Notes: generated from the letters alone by a model not told the origin. A DNA stretch of 64,000 bases from Mesobacillus foraminis (GCF_004340465.1 NZ_SLVV01000001.1:124001-188000); one strand, 5' to 3'; shown: positions 25,518 through 34,096, numbered from the stretch's first letter. Made by a program: numbers and translations.

Positions 25518-28500
25518 ATGATTAGACGCTTTCATGTTGTCGCCATCCCCATTCGGATTGTCGTTAATAATTTTGGCGACCATAATCCGGATGGACGAAT
25601 GTATGTATTGAAGGAAAATGAAGAGAAAGTAAGAAAACTTGTTCGGGAAAATCCCTTTACCCCCGTGGAGCTAGTTCAGCCGCTTACGATTCGTGCCAAT
25701 GAAGGGGATGTAGTAGAGATTCTGTTTGAGAATCAGCTGCCATTTGCCACAGGAATGCATTTTCAGGAGTCGGATTATGACCCAAGGACTTCGGATGGCT
25801 CAAATGCCGGGTTTAACCCCAGTTCCCTGGCGGAATGCGGAGAAACGGTTCTTTACACTATTCATGCGACTACAGAGGGAATTCATTTCTTTACTGACAT
25901 GGGAAATGTCTCAAGCACAGAAGAAGGCTCCAGCATCCAGGGGCTGTTTGGCGCTCTGATTGTTGAGCGACGAGGGTCGTGGTGGACCGACCCAGTAACT
26001 GGTGGGCCAATTGAAAGCGGGGCTTTTGCTGATATCCATAATCCATTTCTGCCCTCATTCAGGGAGTATGCCTGGTTTTTTAATGATGAAATGGAGGTCA
26101 ATGATTTAACAGGCAACCGCCCGCTCAATCCAATAACCAATCAGGAAGCGGAATCTTTTCATGGAGTCAATTATCGCTATGAGCCTTTAGGAAATCGAAA
26201 AAGATTAATTGAGGAAGGTGTAGTCAGCCCTGAGCTGGACGGGGAAGAAGTCCACCATGATTCATGGGTATTCGGGGATCCGGCAACTCCGATTCTTAGA
26301 GGCTATCGCGGTGACCCTGCCGTAATTCGGCTCATTCATGGTGCTTCCAAGGAAACACATGTATTCCACTATCATGTCCACCAGTGGCTGAGAGATCCAA
26401 GCAATGAACGTTCTGAAGTAATTGATGCCCAGTCGATCAGCCCGCAAAGCCATTACGACGTTTGGCCGTTATACGGGCTTGGAAGTCTGCAGGGGGCTAT
26501 TGGGGATGTGATCATCCACTGTCATTTATATCCCCATTTTGCAGCTGGTATGTGGGGAATAAACCGGATCTTTGATACTCTCCAGGATGGGAGCCAATGC
26601 TATCCAAACGGGATTCCCATTGCCCCGCTTCAGCCTTTGCCTGATCGACCATGCCCGCCCAAACCAACTGTGGAAAGGCCCGGCTTCCCTAACTTTATTC
26701 CAGGAAAGGTCGGCTGCAAAGCACCAAGGCCGCCTCTCGGAATCGTCGGCGGCAGGGAAATGACGGAGCTGGAAAGAAATGCTGCGGTGCCAAATGCACG
26801 TCCAGGGGCTGTATTTGTTGACTCCTGCATTGGCAATCCAGTTGTGGTTGAATTTAATGTCTCCCTGATTGAACTCCCAATTATCTATAACCGGCAAGGG
26901 TGGAATGATCCAAAGGGAAGAATTTATGTACTCGACGAAGAAATCGATAATGTCCTCTCAGGGAAAATAGAACCTGAACCTCTTACACTCCACATCCCTG
27001 CAAGTTCCTGCATTCGGATGAATTTTACCAACAGACTGCCGCATGTTCTTGATGGTGACGCCTTTCAGCTTGTTACAAGAACCTATGAAAATGGATTTCA
27101 TGTCCACTTTGTTAAATTCGATGTTCTTGTAGCTGACGCAGCGAATGTAGGCTGGAATTATGACAGCTCTGTGCTGCCCGGTGAGACCATCCGTTATGAG
27201 TGGTATGCAGATACCGAATTAAAAGCCTTTTTCTATCATGACCATTTATTTGCCGTTTCCCACCAGCAGCATGGCGTATTCGGCTCAGCCGTTATCCAGC
27301 CGCGGTTTTCCCGCTTTTTTGACTCAAGGACCGGAGAGGAAGTTTTCCACGGAACCCAGGTAACTGTGCAGCACCTATTAATTCCGGATTATCGTGACTT
27401 TTCTTTATTTATTCACGATTTTGCCCTGCTTTTCGATAAAGATGGCTGCCCAATTCAGCCCCCGCCTTTCCCTGGCTCTGAGGAGGATCCTGGTGTTTTT
27501 GGAGTCAATTATAAAAATGAACCGTTGCAATTCCGGCTTGGAGAGGACTGTGACCCAGCCTACTCCTTTAGTTCTTATGTCAGTGGCGATCCGGTGACTC
27601 CGATGCTGATGGCTTACGAAGGAGATCCAATCCGAATCCGCCTGATTCAGGGAGCCCATGAAGAATCCCATAGCTTTAACCTGCATGGGTTAAGATGGCA
27701 GCTAGAACGGCCTGATAATGACTCTATCTTGACCTCACAGCACCATATCGGCATTGCGGAGTCCTTTACACTGGAAATGGTTATCCCAAGAGCCGGAGAT
27801 TATTTGTGGGCCTTCGAGGATGAAGAGGATGTGTGGCTTGGTACGTGGGGACTGATCAGGGCCTTTGATCAGGAGGTTGAGGATTTGATTCCGCTGTCGG
27901 ACCGGCCGCTTCCTCCGCCAAGGACTCTGCCGCTTCCGGAAGTGACAGGCAAGCCTCCTGAACTTGCCGATCCGCAATGCAGCCTGCCGCCTCTGGCACC
28001 GCTAAACGCACCAATACGGAGATACCGGGTTGTCGCTGTTCAGACTCCCATTGTTTACAACAAGTATGGAGACCATGATCCGTTTGGAATTGTGTTTGCA
28101 CTGGAGGAAGATGTTGAAGACATCCTGTGCGGAAGAAAAAATCCAGAACCTTTGGTATTGAGGGGAAACCAAGGTGATCTTGTTGAAGTCACTCTGACCA
28201 GCATGCTGGAATTTGAAAAGTTTCCATTCCAGGATGGCATTCATCCTTATCCGCCGGTGAAAGAGCAGGCTTTCTATCCACCTTCTTTAAGGATATCGCT
28301 GCATCCAAGTTTACTTGACTATGACGTAACGACTTCCAGCGGGAATACAGTAGGCTTCAATCCGGACCAGACAGTCGGGCCCGGAGAAAGCATTACCTAC
28401 CGCTGGTATGTGTTCGCCAATGTCGGGACCTGTGCAATGTGGGATGTGGCAGATTTGAGGAATCATCGCTCCTTTGGGGCATTTGGAGCATTCATTGCAG

Positions 28501-29171
28501 AACCCCGATTCACTTCAAACTACCTGGACCCAGAAACGCTTCAGCCAATCAGGACAGGGACGAGTGCCATCATTGAACATCCGCTTTTCGGGCGGTTCAG
28601 GGAATTTGTTCTTATCATGCACGATGGTGTCCGGTTAGTCGATAAAAACGGAAAAGTGATTATTGACCCGCTGGCAGGTGTCATTCCGCAAGCAGAACCT
28701 GATGAAGAAGTGGATACGTATGATTTTGGTTCCCGCGGGTTCAATTACCGGTCGGAAAGGCTGATTAACCGGTACAGGGAGCATCCCGTATTGGCCGACC
28801 TATTCAGCTCAAAGGTTTTCGGTGACCCGGCAACACCAGTATTTGAGGCATATCCAGGTGACCCGGTATTCATACGGCTGGCAATGCCTTCTGAACGGCG
28901 AAGGTCCCATACCTTCCATCTTCATGGCCATAACTGGAAGTTTGATCCCAGGGATATCGATTCTAGAGTCATATCTTTTATTGGCCATATGGTACCCGGG
29001 GACGCTCAGGACTTGCCGCTGATTGGCGGGGCCGGCGGAACGTTCAACTTTCCTGGGGACTACCTTTACAGGTCTGGAAATATCCGCTGGGATATTGAAC
29101 AGGGTATGTGGGGAATCTTCCGGGTTCATGATTGCATTCAGCACCATTTGCCTAGATTGGAAGATTCATAA
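25518..29171 (+). CDS. mnxG: MnxG, multicopper manganese oxidase
   Basis: 1217 residues, the size known for MnxG of marine Bacillus sp. SG-1. It oxidises Mn(II) through Mn(III) to Mn(IV) oxide on the spore surface. Six cupredoxin-like domains are arranged in three related parts (starts near 1, 440 and 830, each with an IVxNxxGDHxP-like opening). Copper ligands: HVFHYHVHQW at 281-290, and HCHLYPHFAAGM at 334-345, giving Cys335 and His340 with Met345 for type 1 copper. HVH at 528-530 and HDH at 574-576 complete the trinuclear site. A further HTFHLHGH at 1131-1138 is extra. It has no signal peptide, as expected for a protein put on the spore from the mother cell. All eight trinuclear ligands appear present, so it is probably active. 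Confidence 0.93.
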   Translation: MIRRFHVVAIPIRIVVNNFGDHNPDGRMYVLKENEEKVRKLVRENPFTPVELVQPLTIRANEGDVVEILFENQLPFATGMHFQESDYDPRTSDGSNAGFNPSSLAECGETVLYTIHATTEGIHFFTDMGNVSSTEEGSSIQGLFGALIVERRGSWWTDPVTGGPIESGAFADIHNPFLPSFREYAWFFNDEMEVNDLTGNRPLNPITNQEAESFHGVNYRYEPLGNRKRLIEEGVVSPELDGEEVHHDSWVFGDPATPILRGYRGDPAVIRLIHGASKETHVFHYHVHQWLRDPSNERSEVIDAQSISPQSHYDVWPLYGLGSLQGAIGDVIIHCHLYPHFAAGMWGINRIFDTLQDGSQCYPNGIPIAPLQPLPDRPCPPKPTVERPGFPNFIPGKVGCKAPRPPLGIVGGREMTELERNAAVPNARPGAVFVDSCIGNPVVVEFNVSLIELPIIYNRQGWNDPKGRIYVLDEEIDNVLSGKIEPEPLTLHIPASSCIRMNFTNRLPHVLDGDAFQLVTRTYENGFHVHFVKFDVLVADAANVGWNYDSSVLPGETIRYEWYADTELKAFFYHDHLFAVSHQQHGVFGSAVIQPRFSRFFDSRTGEEVFHGTQVTVQHLLIPDYRDFSLFIHDFALLFDKDGCPIQPPPFPGSEEDPGVFGVNYKNEPLQFRLGEDCDPAYSFSSYVSGDPVTPMLMAYEGDPIRIRLIQGAHEESHSFNLHGLRWQLERPDNDSILTSQHHIGIAESFTLEMVIPRAGDYLWAFEDEEDVWLGTWGLIRAFDQEVEDLIPLSDRPLPPPRTLPLPEVTGKPPELADPQCSLPPLAPLNAPIRRYRVVAVQTPIVYNKYGDHDPFGIVFALEEDVEDILCGRKNPEPLVLRGNQGDLVEVTLTSMLEFEKFPFQDGIHPYPPVKEQAFYPPSLRISLHPSLLDYDVTTSSGNTVGFNPDQTVGPGESITYRWYVFANVGTCAMWDVADLRNHRSFGAFGAFIAEPRFTSNYLDPETLQPIRTGTSAIIEHPLFGRFREFVLIMHDGVRLVDKNGKVIIDPLAGVIPQAEPDEEVDTYDFGSRGFNYRSERLINRYREHPVLADLFSSKVFGDPATPVFEAYPGDPVFIRLAMPSERRRSHTFHLHGHNWKFDPRDIDSRVISFIGHMVPGDAQDLPLIGGAGGTFNFPGDYLYRSGNIRWDIEQGMWGIFRVHDCIQHHLPRLEDS

Positions 29172-29185
29172 TCCAGGAGGAAAGG

Positions 29186-29938
29186 ATGGACCAAGTGAGC
29201 AATAAACATCATGATGATGACTGTCGCTGTCCGGAGTTTGTTCCCGCCGGAGCCCCCGACGATTTTTGTATACCGGAGGAATGCTGTCCTCCAAAACTGG
29301 AAACGCCAAAATTCCCATCCCCTGCTACTTGCCTGCCGGAAGATGAACAGCGGAAGCTTGAAGCCAGGATTGATGAGGCAAATGAATTGCTGCTTGATCT
29401 TGGACTGTCAGGGGATCTGGTATTTGAATCTAGAAGACGGGCATTTGAAGGTCTGATTGGCCAGTACGTAAATGTCCAAATTGACTGTTCGGAGGAGGAG
29501 CCAAAAGAAAAAGACAAAATTACGGCCGGCAGAGTCGAGCTGGCAGGACAGAACTTCGTTATGCTAAAAGCAAAAGAGAGAGAAATCGTCATTCCCTTTG
29601 AGAGAATCTGCCAGATTAAGCCAAGAGATGGATTTATCGAACCTTCACCTCATGAACCGAGGTTAATCGATATTGATCCATGTCTCAGGAGAGCGATCGC
29701 CTTTGATTTTGGAAATACCGTATCCTGCTCCCCTGAATTAATCAATATCTTTTTCCGTTTAAGCCTCCAGGTATTTTTACTGACTAAAGTAGATAAGAAA
29801 ATCCGTATCCTGATGATGGATAATAAACAGGTGAACGGGAAGCTTGTGGAGGTTTCCGGAGATACAATACAGATTTCCTCCAAGAAGAGAAAAATACGGG
29901 AACTACCATTAAATAAAATCTGCCTGCTTCTATTCTAA
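29186..29938 (+). CDS. MnxD-like paralogue after mnxG, two small-barrel domains
   Basis: 250 residues. A His/Asp/Cys-rich N-terminus (NKHHDDDCRCPEF, then CIPEECCPPK) is followed by two small barrels, TAGRVELAGQNFVMLKAK at about 110-150 and VNGKLVEVSGDTIQISSKK at 210-250. The same FVML and two-barrel layout is found in the gene before mnxE. It starts 14 bases after mnxG with AGGAGG, so it is probably in the same transcript, and a strong terminator follows. The N-terminal metal-ligand cluster suggests metal binding. Not in a family I know by name. Confidence 0.75.
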   Translation: MDQVSNKHHDDDCRCPEFVPAGAPDDFCIPEECCPPKLETPKFPSPATCLPEDEQRKLEARIDEANELLLDLGLSGDLVFESRRRAFEGLIGQYVNVQIDCSEEEPKEKDKITAGRVELAGQNFVMLKAKEREIVIPFERICQIKPRDGFIEPSPHEPRLIDIDPCLRRAIAFDFGNTVSCSPELINIFFRLSLQVFLLTKVDKKIRILMMDNKQVNGKLVEVSGDTIQISSKKRKIRELPLNKICLLLF

Positions 29939-29960
29939 TTACAAATAAGCGGACTACCTA

Positions 29961-30007
29961 AAAATACTGTTCAACCTTGCAATATAAGATTGAACAGTAT
30001 TTTTTTA
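29961..30007. terminator. Terminator at the end of the mnx operon
   Basis: AATACTGTTCAA pairs with TTGAACAGTATT, followed by TTTTT; an A-rich run on the other side makes it usable by the convergent gene at 30041. Confidence 0.9.
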
Positions 30008-30040
30008 GCTGTGAAGTAAAAATTCACCTATCGTTTATCC

Positions 30041-30814
30041 TTATTCCAGCTCGATGCTTCCAATTGACTCAAATGGCAGGATCCGAATCTTCCCTTTACC
30101 GCCAGAATTGGCTTTATCTTTGTTCTTGAACACTTCAACCTCGACAAAGTCTGTACCAACTGAACAAATATTGGCTAAAACTTTTTCTGCTGCTTCTCCG
30201 CATTCCACATCCATTTTTACTAAACAGCCTATTAACTGGCGGAACCTAAACGCCATGCCATGTTCAAGGCCGCCTAAGCGCAGGCGGAAGCGTTCGTCAC
30301 ACAGGCATCGGTGGTGATCAATAAAGCACTTGTCGTCACAAAAGCACCTTTCGTCAACGATAATTCTCCGGTCAAAAATGACAGGGTGCTTGCAAAGATC
30401 CTGACAGCGCCGGCAATTGCAATGAGATTGAATATCTTGATGGTGGCCACAGTCATGATGGTGGTCACAGTCATGATGATGAAGGCTGGCACAACTATCG
30501 CAAAGATGACCGAATCCATGATGAGGTCTTCTACATTTATTACAATGCTGGGCAAAGTGTTGATGGTGAATGGTATCGAATTTGTTGTGATGATGTGTTC
30601 CGCATTTATCACAATGGCCGTTAAGTCCGTGATGGTGTACTCCGCATTGATGACAGTGGCCATCATTCGCTAAATGACGTGAGTAAGGCTCAGCATCAAA
30701 ATCTTCATCGTCCAGGTCCACTTCCTCCTTAACAGCAAAACGGATAAAATCTTTTTCTTTCATTGTATTAGTCTTCTTTCCAAGCTTTCTTTTTTTCTTG
30801 TTAGACTGACCCAA
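30041..30814 (-). CDS. His/Cys-rich protein with CxxC-HHH repeats and a small-barrel end
   Basis: 257 residues. A Lys-rich N-terminus and acidic patch (DLDDEDFD) precede a metal-ligand region (residues 50-172). Four CxxC units lie at 54-57, 68-71, 91-94 and 105-108, each followed by His runs (CGVHHH, CGTHHH, CRRPHH, CASLHHH). More HHH and CxC follow. The last 70 residues form a small barrel (NICSVGTDFVEVEVF then IRILPFESIGSIEL) like those of the mnx proteins. TTG start with AGGAGG 9 bases upstream. It is convergent with the mnx operon. I infer a spore-surface metal-binding protein; zinc, copper or manganese are all possible. Confidence 0.8.
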   Translation of the reverse strand: MGQSNKKKRKLGKKTNTMKEKDFIRFAVKEEVDLDDEDFDAEPYSRHLANDGHCHQCGVHHHGLNGHCDKCGTHHHNKFDTIHHQHFAQHCNKCRRPHHGFGHLCDSCASLHHHDCDHHHDCGHHQDIQSHCNCRRCQDLCKHPVIFDRRIIVDERCFCDDKCFIDHHRCLCDERFRLRLGGLEHGMAFRFRQLIGCLVKMDVECGEAAEKVLANICSVGTDFVEVEVFKNKDKANSGGKGKIRILPFESIGSIELE

Positions 30815-30877
30815 TGTATTTTCCTCCTAGTAAGTTCTATATTTAGCAGGTCATATTAAGTTTTAGAAACAACCAGT

Positions 30878-31160
30878 TTAACAGCAGCAACTTCTGGCCT
30901 GGCACAAGCATATTTGATTAACAATCCTTTTGCGCCTGGATGAACTGCATTCGCTGGACTGGAAATGATACATTTCATTGCATTTCTGATGCCCCTTTAA
31001 ACAGCAATGATCCAGACCATAGTGACTTTTCCAATGGTCTTCGTGGAGCTTAGTGGCCGAAAGAAATGATGATGTTTGTGACCACATTGGCTGTGGCAGC
31101 CCTCAAAGCAGCACTGCAAGGAATGATGGGAATGGCTAGCACCACCTTCCAGGATTTTCT
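30878..31160 (-). pseudogene. Decayed His/Cys-rich small gene
   Basis: On the minus strand one frame reads GGASHSHHSLQCCFEGCHSQCGHKHHHFF. The next frame continues with LHEDHWKSHYGLDHCCLKGHQKC and ends at 30878. The two fit one His/Cys-rich protein split by a frameshift near 31055. No good start codon is present upstream, where a TAA precedes the first part. The CHSQCGHKHHH piece resembles the CxxC-HHH units of the gene at 30041, so it may be a broken relative. Confidence 0.45.
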
Positions 31161-31285
31161 TCCTGTTATTTTATGCAAACAAAATGGAACCCATATAAGC
31201 AGCTGTCCTATAAAAGAGGATAAAAACCTAAAAAATTGCAATAAAGTGGAACCCTCTGCGATCAATGCAAAAAAGGAGGATAATT

Positions 31286-31891
31286 GTGAATACAAGGTTA
31301 ACGTTATTAAAAGCGGGGATCTTTGTTCTGGTGATTTTATGCGGTCTCATCATGGTTACTCTGCAATGGGGTAAAAACAATGATCTCCCCGTCCTGGATA
31401 AGGCAGAACCCTTTACGCTGCAGTCTATAACGGAGGATGAATATAGTTCTGATAACGGCAAGATAAAATTGATGGCCTTCTTCTATACCAATTGCCCGGA
31501 TATTTGTCCACTTACAATGAGTGATTTTAAGAAGCTTCAAGATGAGCTGAAGCTTAAGGAGGTATTCGGAACAAAAGCGGAGCTCGTTGCTATCACCCTT
31601 GATCCCGAGGAAGATGACCTTCGAACGATCTCGGAATACGCGCAGAAGTTTGAAGCAGATCCTGGAGGGTGGATTTTCCTGAGGGGAACCCCCGAACAAA
31701 CCAAAGAGGTCGCCGACTCCTACCACATGAAATTTCAAAAGGTCAGCGGTGATTATATCGCACATAACACGACCATGTTTCTAATTGACAGCAAGAATCA
31801 GATCAGAGGTCTCTACGATATGGCCAACACAAAAAAGGCCGTCGAGAAAGAGGAAATTATGGAGGCCATACACTCGCTGATCAACGAATAA
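31286..31891 (+). CDS. SCO1/SenC-type copper chaperone (MnxC-like)
   Basis: 201 residues. An N-terminal membrane helix (ILCGLIMVTL) anchors a thioredoxin-fold domain. The copper motif is TNCPDICPLT (CxxxC), the distal His is in IAHNTTMFLID, and LDPEEDD is typical. SCO proteins deliver copper to, or reduce the sites of, copper enzymes. SG-1 mnxC also codes for such a protein, so this may be its equivalent. The GTG at 31286 has AAGGAGG 6 bases upstream. The anchor's Cys is not in a clear lipobox. Confidence 0.85.
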   Translation: MNTRLTLLKAGIFVLVILCGLIMVTLQWGKNNDLPVLDKAEPFTLQSITEDEYSSDNGKIKLMAFFYTNCPDICPLTMSDFKKLQDELKLKEVFGTKAELVAITLDPEEDDLRTISEYAQKFEADPGGWIFLRGTPEQTKEVADSYHMKFQKVSGDYIAHNTTMFLIDSKNQIRGLYDMANTKKAVEKEEIMEAIHSLINE

Positions 31892-31924
31892 TTCCTTGCC
31901 TTCACTTCTAGGAATTACCATCCC

Positions 31925-31962
31925 CGGCAAAGAAAAGGAAACTGCCTCATCGAGACAGTTTC
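31925..31962 (-). terminator. Terminator of the small Cys-rich gene
   Basis: GGAAACTG and CAGTTTCC pair, followed on the minus strand by TTTTCTTT. The stem overlaps the last codons of the gene at 31947. It may also act on the SCO gene, less well. Confidence 0.65.
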
Positions 31963-32078
31963 CTTCTGGTTGTTCCCAGCTTTCTTCTGGCTGAGCCGCA
32001 GCCGCAGCCCTTTCTTTTCGTCTTATCTTCCGTTTGTTCCTGATTCTCCTTTGATGGTTTTTCCCGATTGCTTCTCAT
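31947..32078 (-). CDS. Small basic protein with CGCG motif
   Basis: 43 residues, highly charged (MRSNREKPSKENQEQTEDK), with a single GCGCG motif and an Arg/Lys-rich end (ARRKLGTTRRKLSR). The start is set by AAGGAG 7 bases before the ATG. It follows the DUF1360 gene by 65 bases. Small CGCG peptides of this sort are often sporulation-linked, but this one is not recognised. Confidence 0.6.
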   Translation of the reverse strand: MRSNREKPSKENQEQTEDKTKRKGCGCGSARRKLGTTRRKLSR

Positions 32079-32143
32079 AATGAATTGGCTCCTTTTTAAC
32101 GATCTATAACACCATATGCATGAAATATTCCAGCGTTTGTGCC

Positions 32144-32488
32144 TTAGCCCATCAATTTGCTTATTACCGTTTCGATGCAGGCTGCAATGGCTGCAATCGA
32201 CAAAATGAAGGCCAACGGAATCCCGACTATAGGAAAATATACATATAAACCGAATAACAGTGCACTCGACCAGATGCCGGTGCACCAGTAACAATTTAAG
32301 AGTTCCCCGATCCACTTTCTAATTCCCTTTTCCTTTGGCACTAGATAAAATTCTCCCTCTTCTGTCACCTCATCAAAAAAAGGAGAACGAATCCATTCCG
32401 TAATTTTGTCAAATACAATAAGCCTGGTTAATCGGAAAGAAGCTAAACTTACTATCAATAAATGCTCTAGGCCGATACTAATATCCAT
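32144..32488 (-). CDS. DUF1360 protein (YjcA-like sporulation protein)
   Basis: 114 residues with the DUF1360 signatures SFRLTRLIVFDKIT near the start and CYWCTGIWSS in the middle, plus two membrane helices. B. subtilis YjcA, near cotVWXYZ, is of this family and is made in sporulation. The position next to cotO and cotZ supports the link. GGAAGGGGAG precedes the ATG. Confidence 0.85.
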   Translation of the reverse strand: MDISIGLEHLLIVSLASFRLTRLIVFDKITEWIRSPFFDEVTEEGEFYLVPKEKGIRKWIGELLNCYWCTGIWSSALLFGLYVYFPIVGIPLAFILSIAAIAACIETVISKLMG

Positions 32489-32630
32489 CCAACATCTCCC
32501 CTTCCCTTCCTAATATATGGCCGGAAGGTAAAATTGCTACTGCATATCCCCTGACCGGCAATAGGCACAGACCCCCTTTAAATGCATACATATAAATAGA
32601 AAAAACAATTTTTAGGAGGTATCTAAAAAA

Positions 32631-33332
32631 ATGTCTACAGCACGGGTAAAACAACAGCCGTTACTCTACATCGCCCAGCCCAAAACCGCAAAGCCGATCC
32701 TCAATGCCCAAACCACCTATACGATTCCGAGAAACGCCAGGAACGAGGAAAAGGAACCAGCTGAGGCCAAAAACACGATGCTCAATCAACTCCCTTCTGA
32801 ACTAAAGGAGCTAATCGAACTAAACCAGGCCAAAACCGCTGACCAACCGGTCCCAGAGGCGGTTACAGTTGAGGCAGAGAGGGAAGAAGATAAAACTGAT
32901 GAAGAGACAATAACACTCGAAATAACGGAGACCGCGATACAGCCGGTTCCCGAAACAGATGCTCCTGCAGCAGCTGAGATCGAGCCTGAAAGCATTCCTC
33001 TCGCTGCCAGCGCATCACAGGCTGAGACAGTAAAGGAAGTTCCTGCTTCTCCTGCAACAGAAAAGACCAATCCGCCAATCCAAAGACGTGAGCGTGGACT
33101 CCGAAGAGTTAAACCATTTAGATCCATGACGGTAAGCGAAAAAATAGGATATCTGGTCAATTTCCCAAAACAGCTGCCACCAGTTACCTGTTCATTTACT
33201 ACCAGTGACTATGTATATACAGGTATTTTTATGAACCAGGTGGACGACGAAGTGGAAATAAAGCTGCCAAACGGGGAATTAACCTCTATAAAGACCGACT
33301 CAATCAGGAATATTAAAATGCAAGTCCATTAA
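32631..33332 (+). CDS. cotO: Spore coat protein CotO
   Basis: 233 residues. A long, acidic, low-complexity middle (Glu/Pro/Ala-rich, about 40-150) leads to the CotO C-terminal domain: KPFRSMTVSEKIGYLVNFP, then VTCSFTTSDYVYTGIFMNQVDDEVEIKL, a small barrel. CotO is a morphogenetic coat protein needed for outer coat or exosporium assembly. Its place between a DUF1360 gene and a CotZ-type gene, with fabI nearby, mirrors B. subtilis. AGGAGG lies 11 bases before the ATG. A GCATACATATA upstream could be a sigma-K -10 region. Confidence 0.88.
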   Translation: MSTARVKQQPLLYIAQPKTAKPILNAQTTYTIPRNARNEEKEPAEAKNTMLNQLPSELKELIELNQAKTADQPVPEAVTVEAEREEDKTDEETITLEITETAIQPVPETDAPAAAEIEPESIPLAASASQAETVKEVPASPATEKTNPPIQRRERGLRRVKPFRSMTVSEKIGYLVNFPKQLPPVTCSFTTSDYVYTGIFMNQVDDEVEIKLPNGELTSIKTDSIRNIKMQVH

Positions 33333-33348
33333 AAATACTTCACGAATT

Positions 33349-33393
33349 CAAAGAAGAGAGCATCCGGAAATATTCCGGATGCTCTCTTCTTTG
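33349..33393 (+). terminator. Terminator of cotO
   Basis: CAAAGAAGAGAGCATCCGGA pairs with its exact complement on the other side of a short loop (about 20 bp perfect stem). A strong hairpin with only a weak T-run. Confidence 0.85.
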
Positions 33394-33502
33394 TTGATGG
33401 GGGCCTACTTGAATGAATCAAATATCCAGACTTCCAGGTGTAAGTCTCGGCTGTCCCGATACACGCTTAACTCCAGTATCCCATGCAAATTATGCTCACC
33501 AC

Positions 33503-33548
33503 ATAAGAAAACTGCCAACAAATCCTCCTATCCGGGATTTGTTGGCAG
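33503..33548 (-). terminator. Terminator of the cotZ-type gene
   Basis: CTGCCAACAAATC pairs with GATTTGTTGGCAG, loop 11 bases, followed on the minus strand by TTTTCTT. Confidence 0.85.
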
Positions 33549-33583
33549 CGGGGTCCGCCCTATTAGTTAGAGCTACTTTTTGA

Positions 33584-34096
33584 TTATCTGCAGAGGTCGA
33601 GATCAACATCTTCGATACATTGAATGGCGCAGAAGCAATGAAGGTCTACTGTTACACAGTCGCTAGAAGCCGCGAAGCCTTCAACCTCACAAACTTTCTC
33701 CATGTCGATGCAGCATGCAGCATCTCCAACCAGATTAGCAGGTACCATTTTGCCTTCTTCATTACATTTTAGCGGGATCAGTACACGCAATGTCGCACAG
33801 CAGTTATCAAATACATCTTCTACCCTGAAGTAGATTGACACGCAATGCTTATGACCCTTAAAGAATGCATGGAATGGAGATCCGTCCGCATTTTTTAACG
33901 TAATGACACGAGTATCCGCTTGTTTCTTATGGTGGTGATGATGATGAGGGCTTATAGCACCAAGCGGCTCCATAAAGCAGTTGGAAGAGCAATCACATTT
34001 TTTGGCTTCCTCTACAACAGCTTCCTGGATATCCAAAATGGCTCTTACGACTTCACACACGCAGCCGCCGGTTGAGTTTCCGTTAGCGCAACTCAT
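33584..34096 (-). CDS. cotZ: CotY/CotZ-family spore coat/exosporium protein
   Basis: 170 residues, Cys-rich (over 15), with CotY/CotZ/ExsY features: GGCVCEVVRAILDIQEAV, the SNCFMEPLG segment, HKHCVSIYFRVEDVFDNCCATLRVLIPL and the CFCAIQCIEDVDLDLC end. An insertion SPHHHHHHKK near residue 50 adds six His. These proteins self-assemble by disulfides into the outermost spore crust or exosporium base. The ATG has AAAGGAGG upstream. A sigma-K-like promoter lies 40-70 bases before it. Only one copy is seen here, whereas B. subtilis has cotZ and cotY. Confidence 0.92.
   Translation of the reverse strand: MSCANGNSTGGCVCEVVRAILDIQEAVVEEAKKCDCSSNCFMEPLGAISPHHHHHHKKQADTRVITLKNADGSPFHAFFKGHKHCVSIYFRVEDVFDNCCATLRVLIPLKCNEEGKMVPANLVGDAACCIDMEKVCEVEGFAASSDCVTVDLHCFCAIQCIEDVDLDLCR

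Noticed and set aside
30274-30673. Plus- and minus-strand ORFs of 120-130 codons over the His/Cys-rich gene
   Set aside because: Ile/Thr/Met-rich shadows of the CAT/CAC/TG(C/T) repeats in other frames, without ribosome sites.
31050-31295. 81-codon minus ORF with hydrophobic start
   Set aside because: Shifted frame over the decayed His/Cys gene and the SCO gene start; no ribosome site.
32786-33160. 124-codon minus ORF over cotO
   Set aside because: Ser/Ala/Val-rich antisense shadow of the low-complexity Glu/Pro/Ala region of CotO.
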